Shown here piece after piece: positions 1 through 9,939 of a stretch of 64,000 nucleotides of DNA (its first letter is position 1; every line of letters starts with the position of its first letter). The notes below the pieces were generated by a model. That model was not told the DNA's origin and searched no databases. It saw nothing but the letters and a program-made list of their open reading frames with translations. The stretch comes from Coccinella septempunctata (Eukaryota; Arthropoda; Insecta; Coleoptera; Coccinellidae): the NCBI RefSeq assembly GCF_907165205.1, contig NC_058196.1, positions 848,501-912,500 of the forward strand, written 5' to 3'. Made by a program: the position numbers and the translations under genes.

Positions 1-37
1 AAAAGTGACAAGTGCACACACCAGCGTTTTAGACATC

Positions 38-519
38 TTAGTCTAACGTTAGATTTCTTTCTCTTAGCAATTTTTCTTGCGTTGTCTTATCATAGATTCC
101 CATGACTATTCTGTCTCTTACCATGTCCAATTGATCAGCATACTCAGTGGTTTTTACTGCTATTTTCAACTCTGTTAGAAAACTATCAAAAGTCTGTCCT
201 TCTTTTTGAATCAAAGAATTGAACACGAATCTTTCATATATTACATTCTTCTGAGGGGCACAATGCTCCCTAAACTTCTTCCTTATTTCAACCAGGGATT
301 GTTTCTCTGCTGCCGTCAATGTGAACGAGTTATAAATATCCAGTCATCTTCCCCAATTAGACTCAAAAACACTGCAATTTGTTTCTTATCTTCTTTTGAG
401 TCCAGATCTGTAGCAGTCATATACAATTCAAACCTCTGCTCAAATTTCTTCCAGTTATCTGCGAGGTTTCCTCGAACAATCAATGGTTCTGGTGGCTTAA
501 ACATCGACATCGAATCCAT
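38..519 (-). pseudogene. Ty3/Gypsy Gag fragment
   Basis: Two overlapping minus-strand frames (316-519, then 38-319) together read as the N-terminal half of an arthropod Gypsy Gag. The first carries the N-terminal segment with WKKFEQRFELYM; the second continues with capsid-like helices (KFREHCAPQKN, FDSFLTELK, RDRIVMGI). Gag packages the element RNA in cytoplasmic particles. The frame changes near 317, so the copy is broken, and it runs off the left edge before any zinc knuckle. It lies just downstream (element sense) of a primer-binding-site-like sequence and an LTR end. The family is the same general type as the Gag at 16.1-17.1 kb, but clearly a different element. Confidence 0.85.
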
Positions 520-571
520 GGTTCCAAAGTTTCAATCGTAATTCAACTCAATTATCCGGGGTTCAATTGAG

Positions 572-585
572 CCTACCTGACACCA
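572..585 (-). other. Gypsy primer-binding site
   Basis: On the minus strand, TGGTGTCAGGTAGG follows directly on an LTR-like end (...AATACA). A site starting with TGG next to the LTR is what a tRNA 3'-CCA end pairs with. TGGTGTCAG fits the 3' end of insect tRNA-Leu; the assignment beyond those nine bases is uncertain. Confidence 0.6.
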
Positions 586-840
586 TGTATTATTGAGACT
601 CGTGATTAATTCAGTATAATCTTTATTTTCAGCTTACAAGTTTTACTATGCCAAACTACTTAAAAGAAAAATACAAAATACTACATGAGGCACAAGAACA
701 CATTGTTCGTGGCCATCGTCTCATTTCTATCTGTCTATATTCTTGTCATGACTGCGTCATGTCAAATGTCATGCATCATAGAGCTATATACTCTATACTC
801 TATAGGTACTATACGTAAGACTGTGTACTGGAATAAAGAA
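586..840 (-). repeat. Gypsy 5' LTR (inner edge clear, outer edge uncertain)
   Basis: In element sense the LTR ends with ...CAATAATACA at 586, directly before the primer-binding site. It contains A/T-rich promoter-like sequence. I could not locate the outer TG end; about 840 is an estimate. There is no second LTR copy in the window, so length and age cannot be measured. Bases 840-1006 show no gene. Confidence 0.5.
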
Positions 841-1006
841 TAAGGGAAGAATTGTAGTTTTCGACTTTCAGTCTACTATCGAAAAAACTGTAATAAAAGT
901 TCATTGACCCGTCCTTGTGTTGAAGACTCAAAATCATTTATAGAGTGTTCATTGTTTCCACTGAAATCTTCATCATGATAATTGGTTTCTTCATCATGAA
1001 TGAAAT

Positions 1007-1928
1007 TCATATCTTCCCTATCGATGACCCTTGCCACATTATGTAAGATGCAGCGATTTTAGCTGCTTTTTCAGGCTGAACTCTTAAATGGTTCAGGCAT
1101 GGGAATTTCTTCTTGAGAATTCCGTAGGTGTCCTCTATCAGTCGTCGAGTTCGCTTATGATGTATGTTGAATCTCATTTCAATCATATCATCAGGGTTTC
1201 TACGTCTGGGAGGGATTAGCCAATTTTTAGTTGGATAAGCACTATCCATCCATCCATTGCTGTATCCCGTTACCGGGAATAAATCTACAAAAAGAAGAAA
1301 AAAAAATATTAAAAAAATAAAAAAAATAAGCACTATCACCCAGAATAACAACACCAGGAAATGGGCGCCATCCTTCTTCAAATTTCCTGTACAATGCTGT
1401 GTTTCTAAGAACTCGAGAATCATGCACACTTCCTGGCCAACTAGCGTTCACGGAATAAAAATAATAATTTGGCCCACAAACAATCATGGTGTTTAAAGAA
1501 TGATTTCCATGACGGTGAACATAATTTTCTTCATGGTTGTGTCGGGCGTCTATTGGTGTCAGTGTCCCATCTACACATCCACAGACAGATGGAAAACCTC
1601 CTTTCTGGTAGAATTGCAGAGCAATGTCATTTGTATTTGTAGATAGCCAGCATACCGTGGATTGCAACATTATATTGACAACAGCATTCACTACCTTATG
1701 GACTGTTCGACATACTGTGCTTTTATCAACACCATGCATTGATGCTACGCCGTGAAACTGCGAACCATTTCCGAGCCAATGTAAAGTTATCAGCAACTGC
1801 TGCTTAGCATCAAGGGACTGGTTCCTGCCATTTCTATTTTCGATTTGTTCTCCTATCCTCTGAAGAATGAATTCTGTTTGTGTTCTTGTCGAACGAAAGG
1901 CTTCTTTGAACGAAAATTCATCATTCAA
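1007..1928 (-). pseudogene. PIF/Harbinger (HARBI1-type) transposase, interrupted
   Basis: A DDE transposase of the Harbinger superfamily. N-terminal helix-turn-helix sequence (DKSTVCRTVHKVV) is followed by the nuclease fold: CVDGTLTPID (first Asp), SVHDSRVL, LGDSAY (second Asp), and RLIEDTYGILKKKF (Glu). The C-terminal part PTKNWLIPP...HHKRTRRLIE lies in another frame because a 79-bp insert at 1247-1325 splits the gene within DSAY. Otherwise little decay is visible. Harbinger elements normally need a separate Myb-like partner; none is adjacent here (a Myb-like fragment lies at 31.9-32.3 kb but belongs to other debris). Presumed inactive. Confidence 0.88.
1235..1337. mobile_element. 79-bp retroposed insert with 12-bp target duplication
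   Basis: ATAAGCACTATC occurs at 1235-1246 and again at 1326-1337. Between them are 79 bases ending in a run of A-rich sequence (about 1297-1325). A perfect target duplication plus an A-rich tail is the signature of target-primed reverse transcription, so this is a heavily 5'-truncated LINE or a short SINE inserted in plus orientation. It breaks the Harbinger transposase at its second catalytic Asp motif, which is duplicated as a result. Confidence 0.8.
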
Positions 1929-2104
1929 TTCAAAATTTCTTCGTATTTTATATACTTTCCGTTTTCAGGGGACATTTCCACTATTTCCAACCTGTTCTGA
2001 GTCACTTTCATCGCTCGAAAATAAAATTTCACGCATCATATTAAGAATATCACCTTTGGTTCAATTTGACAAATTTGTCCTATCTGACATTTGATTTGAA
2101 AAGT

Positions 2105-2263
2105 TCATCTTTTGGTGCAACAGAATACGATCATTTCAGCGAAGTGCTTCTCACTTTGCACTTTTCAATTCTGAATGCTTTTCGTGCAACGTAATTCATT
2201 TGAAAAGTGGAAAGTGCAAAGTGAAAAGTAGCAAAGTAGTTTGGTGCAATAGGCCCCTGATAG
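2105..2263. repeat. Harbinger terminal/subterminal region
   Basis: Upstream of the transposase lies a GTGCAA-rich tract with a self-complementary pair (CACTTTGCACTTTTCA near 2154; TGAAAAGTGGAAAGTGCAAA near 2202). It ends with TTTGGTGCAATAGGCCCC, which resembles Harbinger-type termini (GGGGCCTATTGCACC in inward sense). I could not find the matching left end before 1007, so the element seems truncated on that side. Confidence 0.5.
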
Positions 2264-2293
2264 TGAATGTTCCTAAAAATGACACCTTTTTTT

Positions 2294-3047
2294 TTAAATT
2301 TCTTTGATATCATGAACAAATAGACGGAGAAACTCATTGTGATCTTTAGGTTTTGTCATTCCATGGTAAATGCCAATAGGGAAAGGTTCCACATATTTAG
2401 TAATACAACATATTTGTCCAAGTATGGGCCAGAATTGGCTTCCGGATTCCGGAACTCTTAGAAATAGGAAGTCCATCAACATTTACTTTAAGTTCTATAA
2501 CTTTAGGAATAGAATCATTCGTATTGAATGATTTGCTCATGGAATTGAGCAAGGACGTTTCTAAACCAAAGTGGAAATAAGAACCTGGACTGATAGATAT
2601 ATCTTTATCTCTAGAAGTATGTAGTAAAGATCGTGTATCAGTCGGTAGATCATCATGACCATAGGAAATCAACAATCGAAGAAGTTCATTTAAGTGGATC
2701 CTACTTATGGAGGAATTGAGAGCCCAATTTTGCAATGCATCTTTAAAAGGGGGTTTCTGAGCATTCACTCTTTCTTGTTGAAAACTTTCATTTGATTGAA
2801 TACTGGGTAAAATATTATCAGTGCTTGATGTCCAATGCCAATGAGAACAACCAGGAGTGAGGGTGTGATCATTTTGAAAATGAGAAGATTTCCATGATAC
2901 ACTTGTATCAGGATTTCCAGAAAATTCAGAGGAAATAGGAACTGAATCATTTCCAGTATCAACAATAACCGAACTAGCGTTGAAATTTTTATTTGAAGTT
3001 GTTGAAGAGTGACAATTGGGAACTGATAAAGAGGGAATTCCCCCCAT
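2294..3047 (-). pseudogene. Transposase-domain relic (CACTA/Transposase_21-like?)
   Basis: Two frames (2397-3047 and 2294-2482) join within a characteristic block: LKVNVDGLPISKSSG, then GSQFWPILGQICCITK, then FPIGIYHGMTKP and NEFLRLFVHDI. This VN-DGLP-SS-QFWPIL pattern occurs in uncharacterised TE-encoded proteins of insects and cnidarians and is reminiscent of the Transposase_21 domain of CACTA-type elements (established family pattern; exact superfamily is my inference). An upstream helical segment (ALQNWALNSSISRIHLNELLRLL) precedes it. The frameshift near 2440 and loss of the C-terminal half make it a relic. Its N-terminus overlaps, in another frame, the last recognisable part of the DUF4806-like gene. 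Confidence 0.5.
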
Positions 3048-3049
3048 AT

Positions 3050-3343
3050 GTCTTCATCGGGTTCAATTTTTTCTGGTTGTCCCATCGTTTCCATCTTACA
3101 TTTCAATTCAGTGACTGCCATCTCAAGCAGTGACAGTTTTCGCAATATTTGCCGAATGAGTCCTGTAATTTTCAATTAACTATTAAATGAATAAACAAAT
3201 GAGAATCGAAGAGTATTTACCATAGACTATTGAAATTTTCAAGTTAATCTGTGATAGTTACCTGATGTAGATGGATCGTAACGATGGTTCGGTCAACATT
3301 GGCAACCAACTTGCTTAAGTGGGAAAGATATGTTGTTTTCTTC
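3050..3343 (-). pseudogene. Downstream exons of the DUF4806-like gene
   Basis: A candidate exon from 3343 to 3263 (acceptor TTTCAG, donor CAG/GTAACT) and another beginning near 3162 (acceptor TTACAG) read, in compatible phase, RYDPSTSG then LIRQILRKLSLLEMAVTELK. That helical segment is typical of the middle of DUF4806-type proteins. A TGA (in frame after VGCQC) interrupts the first exon, so the gene looks dead, or the exon start is wrong. The open frame at 3293-3556 reads through this region but its N-terminal half matches nothing I know. Confidence 0.35.
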
Positions 3344-4010
3344 TAATTCAACTGAAACAAATACTTTGAAATATTTTAGTAGACGACTGGCAATCATATT
3401 ATACATTAATTTATAACAATAGAGTCTTCCACTGTTCGATGGACCCCAATCTCTTACTCTCATTTGATAATAAGGAACTTCGTATTGCAAAACATTTAGG
3501 CTTCCTATATATCGGGTGATCCAAAAGTCTGGAAACGGTGGATTTATTTCACGCACGGGTGGGAAATCGCAATTCTGATACTGGGATCTTCAGTAATTTC
3601 GCCAGAGGAATCGAACTCTCCCATCAGAGTTTGAGTCCGATATATGATGCCCAACTTTGAAATTTCGAAAGCAAACCAGTCTTTTTCAATGAAGGTTCGG
3701 ATTCAGCGGGAAATTTTACATCTGAATCGGTTAAAACCAAAAATTTTTATCCATTTTTGGACCCTATGCAGCGTTCTTTATTCAAAAACCGCGGGCGTCT
3801 GAATCATTCAGACGTCTATGAGTTAAAATGTCAAATGGTCAGAATGAAAAATATCCCATCACACTTCAATTCAGCCCTGTACCTAACAGCGAAAATCCTT
3901 AGTACTAGGATATCGGAAATTTCAATTCTCTTATGACGAGAGTGATTTTATATACGAATACATCACTATATAATATTCAATCAAAGTATATGCATACGGA
4001 AAAAATTCTT
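3344..4010. other. No gene seen; possible MITE end near 3515
   Basis: No coding region I can support. CGGGTGATCCAAAAGTCTGG at about 3515 resembles the start of short insect terminal-inverted-repeat elements, but no matching opposite end was found. Confidence 0.3.
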
Positions 4011-4496
4011 TTATTTACCATCAGCTGACTCTGCAACTATCCTTTTCAAATTTATTTTAGGGTATTCTGGTAGAGATGAACACTTGTCACTCAATGGGAC
4101 TCTACTATCATCTGAATCTGAGTCCGTTGAAATGGACATCAGCCTTATTGGTTTTTTGGTTTTTCTTTTTTCATTTTCTGAATTGAGATCAGATGTCACC
4201 TCTGCTCTTCGACATTTTTTTCTAGCAATGGTGTAATCATCTAGAAAATTATTATACATAACAAGCCAATGCAATTTATGTTCATTACCATAGGTTGCAT
4301 TCCTGAAAGTAATTATTTTGTGACGCTCCCAGGATGGTAGAGCCGGTTCACAGATCCTTATTGCTCTGAACAATTTTTCTTTAGTGTAATTTTGCCATAA
4401 ACAGTAGTCCTCTGAAATCCATTTCGTAGGAACAGCTTCTACTGAGTGGTCACTCAGAAATTTCACCACTGTCCAAGTATTCATTTTAGGGAACAA
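4011..4496 (-). CDS. DUF4806-type protein, N-terminal exon
   Basis: 161-residue frame opening with TWTVVKFLSDHSVEAVPTKWI, the conserved N-terminal module of DUF4806-containing insect proteins. It is followed by a basic, Ser/Asp-rich linker (SDLNSENEKRKTKK; STDSDSDDS). The second Met (MNTWTVV) is an equally good start. The frame runs through a plausible splice donor near 4022 (GATG/GTAAAT), so the true exon ends at about residue 158 and continues into exons near 3.2 kb. Such genes are multicopy and often TE-associated; function is unknown. It may be a fragment of a mobile or domesticated gene rather than a single-copy host gene. Confidence 0.55.
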   Translation of the reverse strand: MFPKMNTWTVVKFLSDHSVEAVPTKWISEDYCLWQNYTKEKLFRAIRICEPALPSWERHKIITFRNATYGNEHKLHWLVMYNNFLDDYTIARKKCRRAEVTSDLNSENEKRKTKKPIRLMSISTDSDSDDSRVPLSDKCSSLPEYPKINLKRIVAESADGK

Positions 4497-4559
4497 AAAA
4501 CTTCGACCAGAAAAGGAAATAAGACAAATAAATGAAATTATAAAACGAAAGCTTTCTGA

Positions 4560-5834
4560 TAAAAAAAAATCATGCAGGAGTCAAGTCAAGACATGTATAG
4601 ACAGTGAAGATCGATTACCTTACCTGGGCCCACATGAATCATACAAGTATCTGGGCGTACAACAGGCGCTCGAAATAAAATCCAAAGAGGTTAGGAACAC
4701 CCTAAAAGAAAAACTCCTACAGAGACTGCGACTTGTACTGCGGGCCAAACTCAACTCCAGATCGCTGTTCACTGCAATCAACTCGTGGGTTCTACCTAGC
4801 GTTGTGTACTCGTTTGGTGTGGTTGGATGGTCCAAAACCGAAATTGAAGACCTGAATACGAAGATAAGAACAACTTTGACGAAGTTTGGAGTTCATCATC
4901 CACATGCCACAGTTAGTAGGTTATATCTCCCGCGGATGGAGGTAGATGGAGGTAGGGGTATGCAGCATCTTGCAATTGTCCAGGACAGAATTTTGAAGAA
5001 CCTCCGAGAATATTTCACCTCCAATAACTCGGATTTCATCAGGACAATCTGCAGGGCTGATGAAAATATAACCCCATTGCAACTATCATCAGGGTCTGCG
5101 TCACTGCTGGGAGTCACTGAGGAGAAGCTGCGCAATGAATGGCACTCCAAGGCATTGCATGGTAGATACCCAAACAATCTGAAAAACGAAGCGGTCAGTG
5201 AGAGGGATTCGCTTACTTACCTTACATCTGGGTACCTGTTTCCCGAACAGATCAGTGCCGAAAATGTAATCAGGCAACCGAGCACATTCAGCACATAACC
5301 TCCTCATGCCCCATACTGGCGCCCAGAGATTACTTAGAACGTCATAATGCCGTATGTAAATTATACCATCAGGCTATAGGTATGAGAGTGGGACTGATCA
5401 CAATCGTGAAAGCAAACCACATTTACCTACCGAATGATGTGCTCGAGAACAAAAGGTATAAACTGTACTGGGACACTGTGATGACGACTGACAGACCAGT
5501 GAAGCATAATAGGCCTGATATAGTGCTACTCGACCTAGAGGAGGGCAGTGTGAAGATCATAGACATAACTATACCTGCAGACGAGAACATCGAAAAATCC
5601 TACGCTGAGAAGGTGTCAGAGTACCACGACCTTGCATTTGAGATGAAGCAAATCTACAGACTCAAATCAACATGTATCATCCCTATCATTATCTCGGTGA
5701 ATGGACTGATAGAGTCGCATCTGCCAAAGAACACCAGGAGGTTAGAACTAGACCATCAACTTGTTAGCAAGGCGCAGAAGGAGGTCATTTTGGGGACAAC
5801 CCGAACTGTAAGAAAGTTCCTGACTAGCACGTAA
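4560..5834 (+). pseudogene. R4-like LINE (RLE-type), 3' half
   Basis: C-terminal half of a non-LTR retrotransposon polyprotein with a restriction-enzyme-like endonuclease. The first frame (to 5298) is the post-reverse-transcriptase thumb region (YKYLGVQQALEIKSKEV; SVVYSFGVVGWSKTEIE). The second (5382-5834) holds the endonuclease HNRPDIVLLD...IIDITIPAD...EKVSEYHDL and ends in ILGTTRTVRKFL. Between them only ITSSCPILAPRDYLERHNA of the zinc-knuckle segment remains, so a short internal deletion plus frameshift killed it. The RT domain is missing: it is 5'-truncated at about 4560. Relatives of this family lie at 17.1-24.0, 37.8-39.7 and 39.7-40.0 kb. Confidence 0.85.
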
Positions 5835-6001
5835 GGTCGCTTTGACTACTTGAGTCCGGCGTCCTTGCGGTACTAACCGTATTGGTTAAGGGTACTCGAC
5901 TGATATACAGGAATTTAATTATTCCCTTTACTCCATGCCGAGCTTTCGGAAATGTCTATTTCCTTCTTCAGGGCCACTACAAATATGGAAACAAAACATT
6001 A
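5835..6001. other. LINE 3' UTR, then unassigned sequence
   Basis: About 100 bp downstream of the LINE stop are probably its 3' UTR (GGTCGCTTTGACTACTTGAG...). No gene is visible from there to the Gypsy LTR. Confidence 0.4.
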
Positions 6002-6331
6002 TGAAACCTCAATACACCAAAACAAAATACACTTACAGAATGTGAGGTTTTTTCCTTCTTAATAACTTAATAATATTGTAATAAAACATACAACAAACAT
6101 AAATATAAAAGCAATTCTTATGGAGACAAGTCTTAGGATTAAAATACGTAAATATCAAGCTGTCATGTGAATATTTTAAACTACAGCTAACTAAGTGAGC
6201 GGTAAATACTTTTTTATTGACTGACTCCAGTACAGCATAACTGTCATTGTCACAATGTCCTTATCAACAATCATAGAATCATATCTAGTATTCTTCAGTT
6301 CAACAGTGCACGTTCACATTTATACTTTACA
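6002..6331 (-). repeat. Gypsy 3' LTR with polypurine tract (left edge approximate)
   Basis: In element sense a polypurine tract (GAAGGGGAGA, plus coordinates 6332-6341) precedes TGTAAAGTATAAATG, a plausible LTR start. The opposite edge is set at TGAAACCTC (6002), which is a guess because the partner LTR is absent from the window. It terminates the Gypsy element whose Pol occupies 6.4-9.7 kb. Confidence 0.5.
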
Positions 6332-6721
6332 TCTCCCCTTCTTTGTAAATAACTGAGATGATAGACTTAGGTGTAGTTTATCTGATAGTATGTAAATTTA
6401 AAGATCAAGTTTTTCTACTGGCTTTATGGTTCTACCGAACCTTGATGTTCGTGTCACTGGCTGGTCTGGGTTGGACTTTGGCACACTGTTAGAAATGTGT
6501 GTTGGTGAATTTCTTGTAGTCGACTTCGGAACAGCTGGTGATTGAGGTTGTGCTGCAGGTTCATCCATGAATTTAGTTTCAGGTACCGCAACTCTGTTGC
6601 TGGTTATGTCTGCTTGTGTCTTGTGCAGATGACTGAAGTTTCTTCGAAAGATTTGGCCCTGATCTGTTTGGATGATTACAGATCTTGGTAGACCTTCAGG
6701 TTTTTCTACTACTCTTGCTCC

Positions 6722-7360
6722 TTACCAATGTCGATGAGCTACCTTATGTCTTATTTTGTCATTAATGTTATAATCAACTGGTCTTGTGGTGTGTTTATTA
6801 CTGTAGTTAGCTTGTTTCTCTCTTAATCGTCGTAGTTCAGCTGGAACTCCTTTGATTACTTTTGGTGTTAAATGTTTGTTACTTGTAGGTGAGCCTAGTT
6901 GATCATTTCGGGGTGTATTCCTCCAATTTAACAAAGCGAGTTGAACATCTGATTTGTCCATGTTGCATTTTCTTATTATGTTTTTGGCAGTCTGAACTGC
7001 TTTTTCAGCAAGTCCATTTCCTTGATGGTGATGTGGACTGGATGTGACGTGGTTGAATCCCCACTCTTTTTGAAAGATCTTGAATTCTCTTGACATATAT
7101 TGTGTTCCATTGTCAGTTTGAAACTCTTCTGGTCTCGCTTCTGGTACTCCATGTATGGAAAACCATTTTTTGAGTTGTTCGATTACTTCATATGATGACT
7201 GGCCTTTTAGTTGTTGGAAATCTATATATCCAGAGTAACTGTCACAGATTACTAGGTAGGTTTTTCCTTTCAACTCAAATAAATCTGAAGCAACTATTTG
7301 CCATGGAAGTGTAGGAATTTTGTTGACTAGTACTGTATCTTTGATAATCAGGTCGATTCT
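6722..7360 (-). pseudogene. Gypsy integrase core
   Basis: Integrase catalytic core (rve fold) that joins element DNA to the host chromosome. Visible: CDSYSGYIDF (first Asp), TDNGTQYMS (second Asp) and HHHQGNGLAEKAVQ (Glu). Sequence upstream to about 7360 (IIKDTVLVNKIPTLPWQIVASDLF) is open through the same frame and is the usual linker. The frame ends at 6722, and further C-terminal sequence continues toward 6421 in other frames. The upstream HHCC zinc domain is separated by an insertion at 7361-8262. Confidence 0.85.
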
Positions 7361-8262
7361 GTTCGCATCTTGTTATAACATTGCTAAATCTACAACATTG
7401 TTATAATTATAAAATATAGCAATATGACTGAGCGAACGAATATTCTGTTTCACCGTTTTACGCAAGGTTGGTTATGAGTTTTGGCCATAGCAATATTGTT
7501 GAAAAATAATCGAATGTTTGAGCTGACAACACTGTTTTGAAGGGTAAGATTCTCATTTCATAGAAAAAATCATGTAATTCTATAATTGTTCTATGGAAAA
7601 GAAGCATAAGTTGTGTTTAATCAAAGAGTATCATCAATTGATACTCTTTGGTTTAATGTTTTATTCGGTATTTGGATTGTGAGTTTTTGGTTGAACTGTG
7701 CATCATGTCTGGAAATAAGAAAACAACAAAAATCAGATAGAATTGATTTGATAATCAATCTCCTAGAAATTCTCTATGGATTTTCACCCACTTGTAGGTA
7801 AAAAGGAGCTGTATTTCTACTGGCCGGTTCCTCAACCAATCCTTTCGACTCTTCTTTCCTTATTCAAGCGATACAGTTCAAGAAACTTTTCATTAGGCAA
7901 TTCAAATGAATTACTGGTGTCCCTAATATATCGAAATTGTAGTCTCATATTTTCGCTATAAATGAAAAGTTCAAGTGAAGGTTTCCAAAAAGTTACTAAA
8001 ACAAAGCATGTTTATAATTACTTCCTATTTTCTAAATTTCTAACGCTTGGAAGAAATGTGAAAACAAGAGATTCACTGCCTTTTTCAACTTTGTTATGAA
8101 ATAGCAAGTACTTAAATGATGTTGCTGGTATAGCAAACTGAAATGACAAGATCTTCTAGAAATTGACAGATCATATTGCTCAAAATCAATGATTAAAATA
8201 CCAGTTTTTCAAACTTTGCTCTGATAGCAATATCTTTTCTATAACCATATTACTATTTTCAA
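7361..8262. mobile_element. Unidentified ~0.9-kb insert with inverted host sequence at its edges
   Basis: Splits Gypsy integrase. The host sequence AATCAGGTCGATTCTGTT at the left edge (about 7343-7360) reappears reverse-complemented at the right edge (about 8263-8280), instead of as a direct duplication. Weakly similar inner ends (GTTATAACATTGCTA on the left; GTTATAGAAAAG...ATTGCTA inverted on the right) suggest degenerate terminal repeats. It includes a perfect palindrome AAAGAGTATCAATTGATACTCTTT-like hairpin near 7624 and no convincing protein. Confidence 0.5.
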
Positions 8263-9666
8263 ACAGAATCGACCTGATTGTCTCGTTGCGTTCGTTCACA
8301 GAGCATCCTTTAACTAGATTAACAATATCGTCGTATTGGCCTTTCCAGTATAGTAACTGTCTGGCTCTTTTCAGGCAGCTTTGTATCCCTAGATGTCCTA
8401 GATTAATGTTTTTCAACATTTTAGGGATCTGTGATTTTGGCACTACAATTTTGTCAGCTTTGAAAATAAGTCCTCTGAAATAGCTTAACTCTTCTTTGAA
8501 ATTAAAATAATGTTGTATCTCCTTTGGCAGTTGTTTCATGTCTTCTGGAAATCCTTGCATTATTGTTCTAAGGAGTAGCTGTGAATGTGGATCTTCCTTT
8601 GTAGCATTGATTAGTTCTTCTTTGGCATCTAATGACATGGGTAGTATGACTGCAACTTTAAGGTTTTCTTCTGGTTCATATTTCAAATTGGACGCATCAC
8701 AATCTCGACTAAAAAAGTCTGCTAAAGGTATTTCAGTACCTTTTTTGAATATGACTTTTGGTGCGTATGGTGCAAGGTTGAACATAATGCGTTGCAACCT
8801 GGCTGGGGCAGATTGTATGTTTTTCTTGAAAATTGTCTCAAGTGGTTTATGGTCGGATTCCACTGTCAGTTCTTTACCATATACATATTCGTGGAACTTC
8901 TTACATCCAAACAGTATAGCGAGTGCTTTTTTTTCTATTTGTGGATAATTCTGTTCAGATTTGGTCAATGCTCTTGCTCCGTATGCGACTGGTTGTCCTT
9001 CTTGAAGAAGTGCTGCTCCCAAATTTTTTGAGCTTGCATCTACAGATAGGGTTACAGGTTTGTTCACATCATATAGTCTCAACACTGGTGGACTCTGAAG
9101 TATTTGTTTTATTTTGTCGAGTGCTTCCTCGTGATAACTTTCCCATGTGAAGCTTGCATTTTTATGTAATAAATCTCTTAGAGGATTGGTTAGGTCCGAC
9201 ATGTTTGGAATGAATTTATTCAGATAGGTGATCATACCTAGCAGTCTCTGTAGTTCTGTTTTATTTGTTGGCGTTTTCATAGCTTGAATTGCCTCCACTT
9301 TGTAGGGATCTGCTTCTAATCCGTTAGCTGAAATAATGTGTCCTAAAAATTTAATTCTTTTAGCTTCTAGAATGCATTTATCTTTGTTAAGTTTGGAGCC
9401 TGATTTTTTTAGTAATTCAATGACTTCACCAACAGTTTTGCGGAGTTCTTCTAAAGTCTCTGCATGTATAAAAATGTCGTCTATTGATACTCTTACGTTT
9501 CTGAAATTTTTAAGAAGGTTTGTCAGAATCTCTTGTAATATTTCTGGTGCTGATGATACTCCAAAAGGAAATCGTTTGAAAGAATATCTTCCCCATGGGG
9601 TAGCAAATGTTAATATCTTTTGTGTTCTTTCTGACAGTTTAATTTGCCAGAATCCTTTCGTGCAAC
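8263..9666 (-). pseudogene. Gypsy reverse transcriptase/RNase H
   Basis: The open minus-strand frame (8186-9673) covers RT from motif 3 on, then RNase H and the integrase zinc finger. Motifs: CTKGFWQIKL, FKRFPFGVSSAPE, VSIDDIFIHAET (the YxDD active site reads SIDD), LGHIISANG, LSVDASSKNLGAALLQ (RNase H Asp), KALAILFGCKKFHEYVYG, SDHKPLE, and HLGIQSCLKRARQLLYWKG...KGCSVNER for the H2C2 finger, in which CSVC has become CSVN at the rearranged boundary. It converts element RNA into DNA. N-terminal RT motifs are at 15.6-15.9 kb, beyond the LINE insertion. Confidence 0.9.
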
Positions 9667-9939
9667 CTAACAAATCAAATCAAATCAATTTATTCATCAT
9701 ATAAACATATAAACAATTAAAGTGTTCTATTGGCAACTGAATTCACACTAGAAATGAATGAATCCATATCTGTGTCGTGAACCCTTTACCATAAAATTAT
9801 AAGGATGCAGAATGCAGAATGAAGCAAATGAGGAGCCCAGAGACCGCCCCCAGAGAGCCGGACGAAAAAGAGTCCCGCCAGTAGATCACACGAAAAAAAA
9901 ATAACTGTTCAAAATAGTAGTATTTTTTATTAGTACTTA

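Noticed and set aside
1247..1325. Intron in the Harbinger transposase
   Set aside because: No GT...AG on the coding strand, and a perfect 12-bp duplication with an A-rich tail points to retroposition.
9667..9700. Target duplication for the LINE in Gypsy RT
   Set aside because: Only TTA is shared between the two junctions, too short to assert.
8286..9704. Plus-strand open frames of 65-136 codons
   Set aside because: Antisense to the Gypsy RT/RNase H frame, which has all expected motifs.
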